From contig NZ_LT699745.1 of assembly GCF_900155385.1 (NCBI RefSeq), positions 944,946 to 1,008,945 on the forward strand: a stretch of 64,000 nt of DNA, read 5' to 3'. Made by a program: the position numbers and the translations under genes. The notes beneath the pieces are model-generated. The model saw nothing but the letters and a program-made list of their open reading frames with translations, was not told the origin of the DNA and ran no database searches. Positions 62,891 to 64,000 of this stretch are shown here, in pieces. Source of the DNA: Vreelandella massiliensis. GTDB taxonomy: Bacteria > Pseudomonadota > Gammaproteobacteria > Pseudomonadales > Halomonadaceae. The number at the start of each line of letters is the position of its first letter. Position 1 is the stretch's first letter.

Positions 62891-62983
62891 GTGTTCCTCC
62901 ATGAATGGTGACCTGCCTCATTATGGGAGGAACAGCCTGCCGACGACAAGCGTAATCCGTGAATCGCCGGTTCCGCATATCGT

Positions 62984-64000
62984 CTATAGAATTCGCGAGT
63001 AGCGCTGAGTGGCATCGCTTGGCAAGTGTGCGTCAAACGCCATGGCGAGGTGGCGAATCAACAGACGCCCGATAGGGGTGGCCCGCAGCATATCGCCCTC
63101 TTGTACTACCAAGCCGTCGCGCTGCGCGCCTTTCAAGCGCGCGAGCGCATCAGCGAAGTAGCGCGGCGCATCGATCCCCCAGCGCTGGCTGACAGCGGCA
63201 AAGTCGATCTGCATGTCGCACATCAAACGCTCAATGACGTCGCGACGAATTAAATCGTCCTGGCTTAAGCGCAGCCCTTTCACCGTGGCGAGCTGCCCCG
63301 CATCGAGTGCTTGCTCATAGCGGGCAAGGTCGGTGGGGTTTTGTGCGTAGACATCGTTGACCCGTGAAATGGCTGAGACGCCAAGGCCCACTAGGTCGCA
63401 CTGGGCGTGGCTGGAGTAGCCTTGGAAGTTGCGCTGCAGGGTGCCTTCGCGCTGGGCAATGGCGAGGCTATCGTCCGGACGGGCGAAGTGATCCATGCCG
63501 ATATGCACATAGCCGGCCTGGGTCAGCATGTCGATAGTGGTGTGCAGAATCTCAAGTTTCTCTTCCGCGCTTGGCAGGTCCGCGTCGTTGATACGCCGTT
63601 GCGGGGCAAAGCGCTGGGGCATGTGGGCATAGTTAAACACCGAAAGGCGTGCGGGATTTAACTCAATCACCTGCTGCAGCGTGTCGGCAAAGCTCGCTTG
63701 CGTTTGATGCGGCAAACCGTAAATCAAATCCAGGTTCAGCGAACGAAAGCCCAGTCGATGCGCTTCATCCATCAGCGTTTCGGTGAGAACGCGCGGCTGA
63801 ACGCGGTTGATGGCCTTTTGCACCGTGGGGTTTAGGTCTTGAACCCCGAGACTGATGCGATTGAAGCCCAGCGTCTGCAAATGGCGCAGGGTGAAAACAT
63901 CCGCTTCGCGCGGATCGATTTCGATGGCGTAGTCGCGATCGGGCGAGGAGGAGAGACCAAACCGGGCGTCTAACCGGTCGATCAAGTCGCTCATCTGATC
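62984..64000 (-). CDS. hemN: oxygen-independent coproporphyrinogen III oxidase HemN (partial, N-terminus beyond window)
   Basis: HemN is the radical-SAM enzyme that makes protoporphyrinogen IX without oxygen. The window holds the C-terminal 338 residues; the frame is open through 64000 with residues D-Q before the internal Met at 63994. The CxxxCxxC cluster motif lies outside. Seen here are EIDPREADVFTL, RISLGVQDLNPTVQKAINRVQP (in part), LNLDLIYGLPHQT, and the C-terminal HemN domain. Full-length homologues have about 457 residues. The upstream 90 bases to anr show no clear FNR box. Confidence 0.95.
   Translation of the reverse strand, partial: DQMSDLIDRLDARFGLSSSPDRDYAIEIDPREADVFTLRHLQTLGFNRISLGVQDLNPTVQKAINRVQPRVLTETLMDEAHRLGFRSLNLDLIYGLPHQTQASFADTLQQVIELNPARLSVFNYAHMPQRFAPQRRINDADLPSAEEKLEILHTTIDMLTQAGYVHIGMDHFARPDDSLAIAQREGTLQRNFQGYSSHAQCDLVGLGVSAISRVNDVYAQNPTDLARYEQALDAGQLATVKGLRLSQDDLIRRDVIERLMCDMQIDFAAVSQRWGIDAPRYFADALARLKGAQRDGLVVQEGDMLRATPIGRLLIRHLAMAFDAHLPSDATQRYSRIL

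Overview
The window is high-GC, gene-dense chromosomal DNA from a gammaproteobacterium. Gene content and order fit Halomonas or a close relative (Halomonadaceae): ubiE-ubiJ-ubiB-hisE-tatABC, hslVU, dapA-bamC-purC, a CrbS/CrbR acetate locus and an Anr-type regulator next to hemN. This placement is an inference from gene order and protein style, since no rRNA is present. Nearly all of it is core housekeeping sequence. I see no prophage, integron, CRISPR array or intact insertion sequence.

Layout. 1-5.4 kb: the end of a response regulator, then on the minus strand ubiE, ubiJ, ubiB (ubiquinone), hisE and tatA, tatB, tatC (twin-arginine export). 5.4-11.1 kb, also minus: a DUF971 gene, hslVU protease, an FtsN-like SPOR protein with argS, and a broken priA. 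11.2-18 kb: rpmE, malic enzyme, tesB, tadA, a diguanylate cyclase and mltF. 18-26.6 kb, plus: purL, radD, scpA-scpB-rluB. 26.6-37.8 kb: two tRNA-Lys genes, nadA, a BepA-like protease, a TusA-like gene with perM, bcp, dapA-bamC-purC, trmO, a GNAT gene, nadC and ampD. 37.8-47.9 kb: aceEF (pyruvate dehydrogenase), adk, tsaB-rsmJ, a cardiolipin synthase, a UPF0149 gene and a SprT-like gene. 48-61.2 kb: the acetate module. 61.2-64 kb: ttcA, anr and the start-truncated hemN.

The most coherent functional block is 48-61 kb. It holds acetyl-CoA synthetase (acs), the response regulator CrbR, the transporter-fused histidine kinase CrbS, an unrecognised two-helix membrane protein, a VC_2705-type sodium:solute symporter with its DUF4212 small subunit, a cNMP-binding/CBS/nucleotidyltransferase protein, and a DnaQ-fold protein that seems to have lost its catalytic residues. 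Acetate sensing, uptake and activation therefore sit together. A short motif (core TACCCCTAG) occurs upstream of acs and of the nucleotidyltransferase gene.

The main caution is at 10.93-10.98 kb. priA lacks about 500 internal codons, and the junction holds a 31-bp near-copy of part of tadA followed by 19 bp closely matching the Tn5/Nextera mosaic end. I read this as a mis-assembly with adapter carry-over, not as biology. Other points worth a look are two helicase-motif substitutions in RadD, palindromic operator-like sites around the aceEF promoter, a terminator-like hairpin in the rpmE leader, and a nine-unit pentapeptide repeat in the BepA-like protease.
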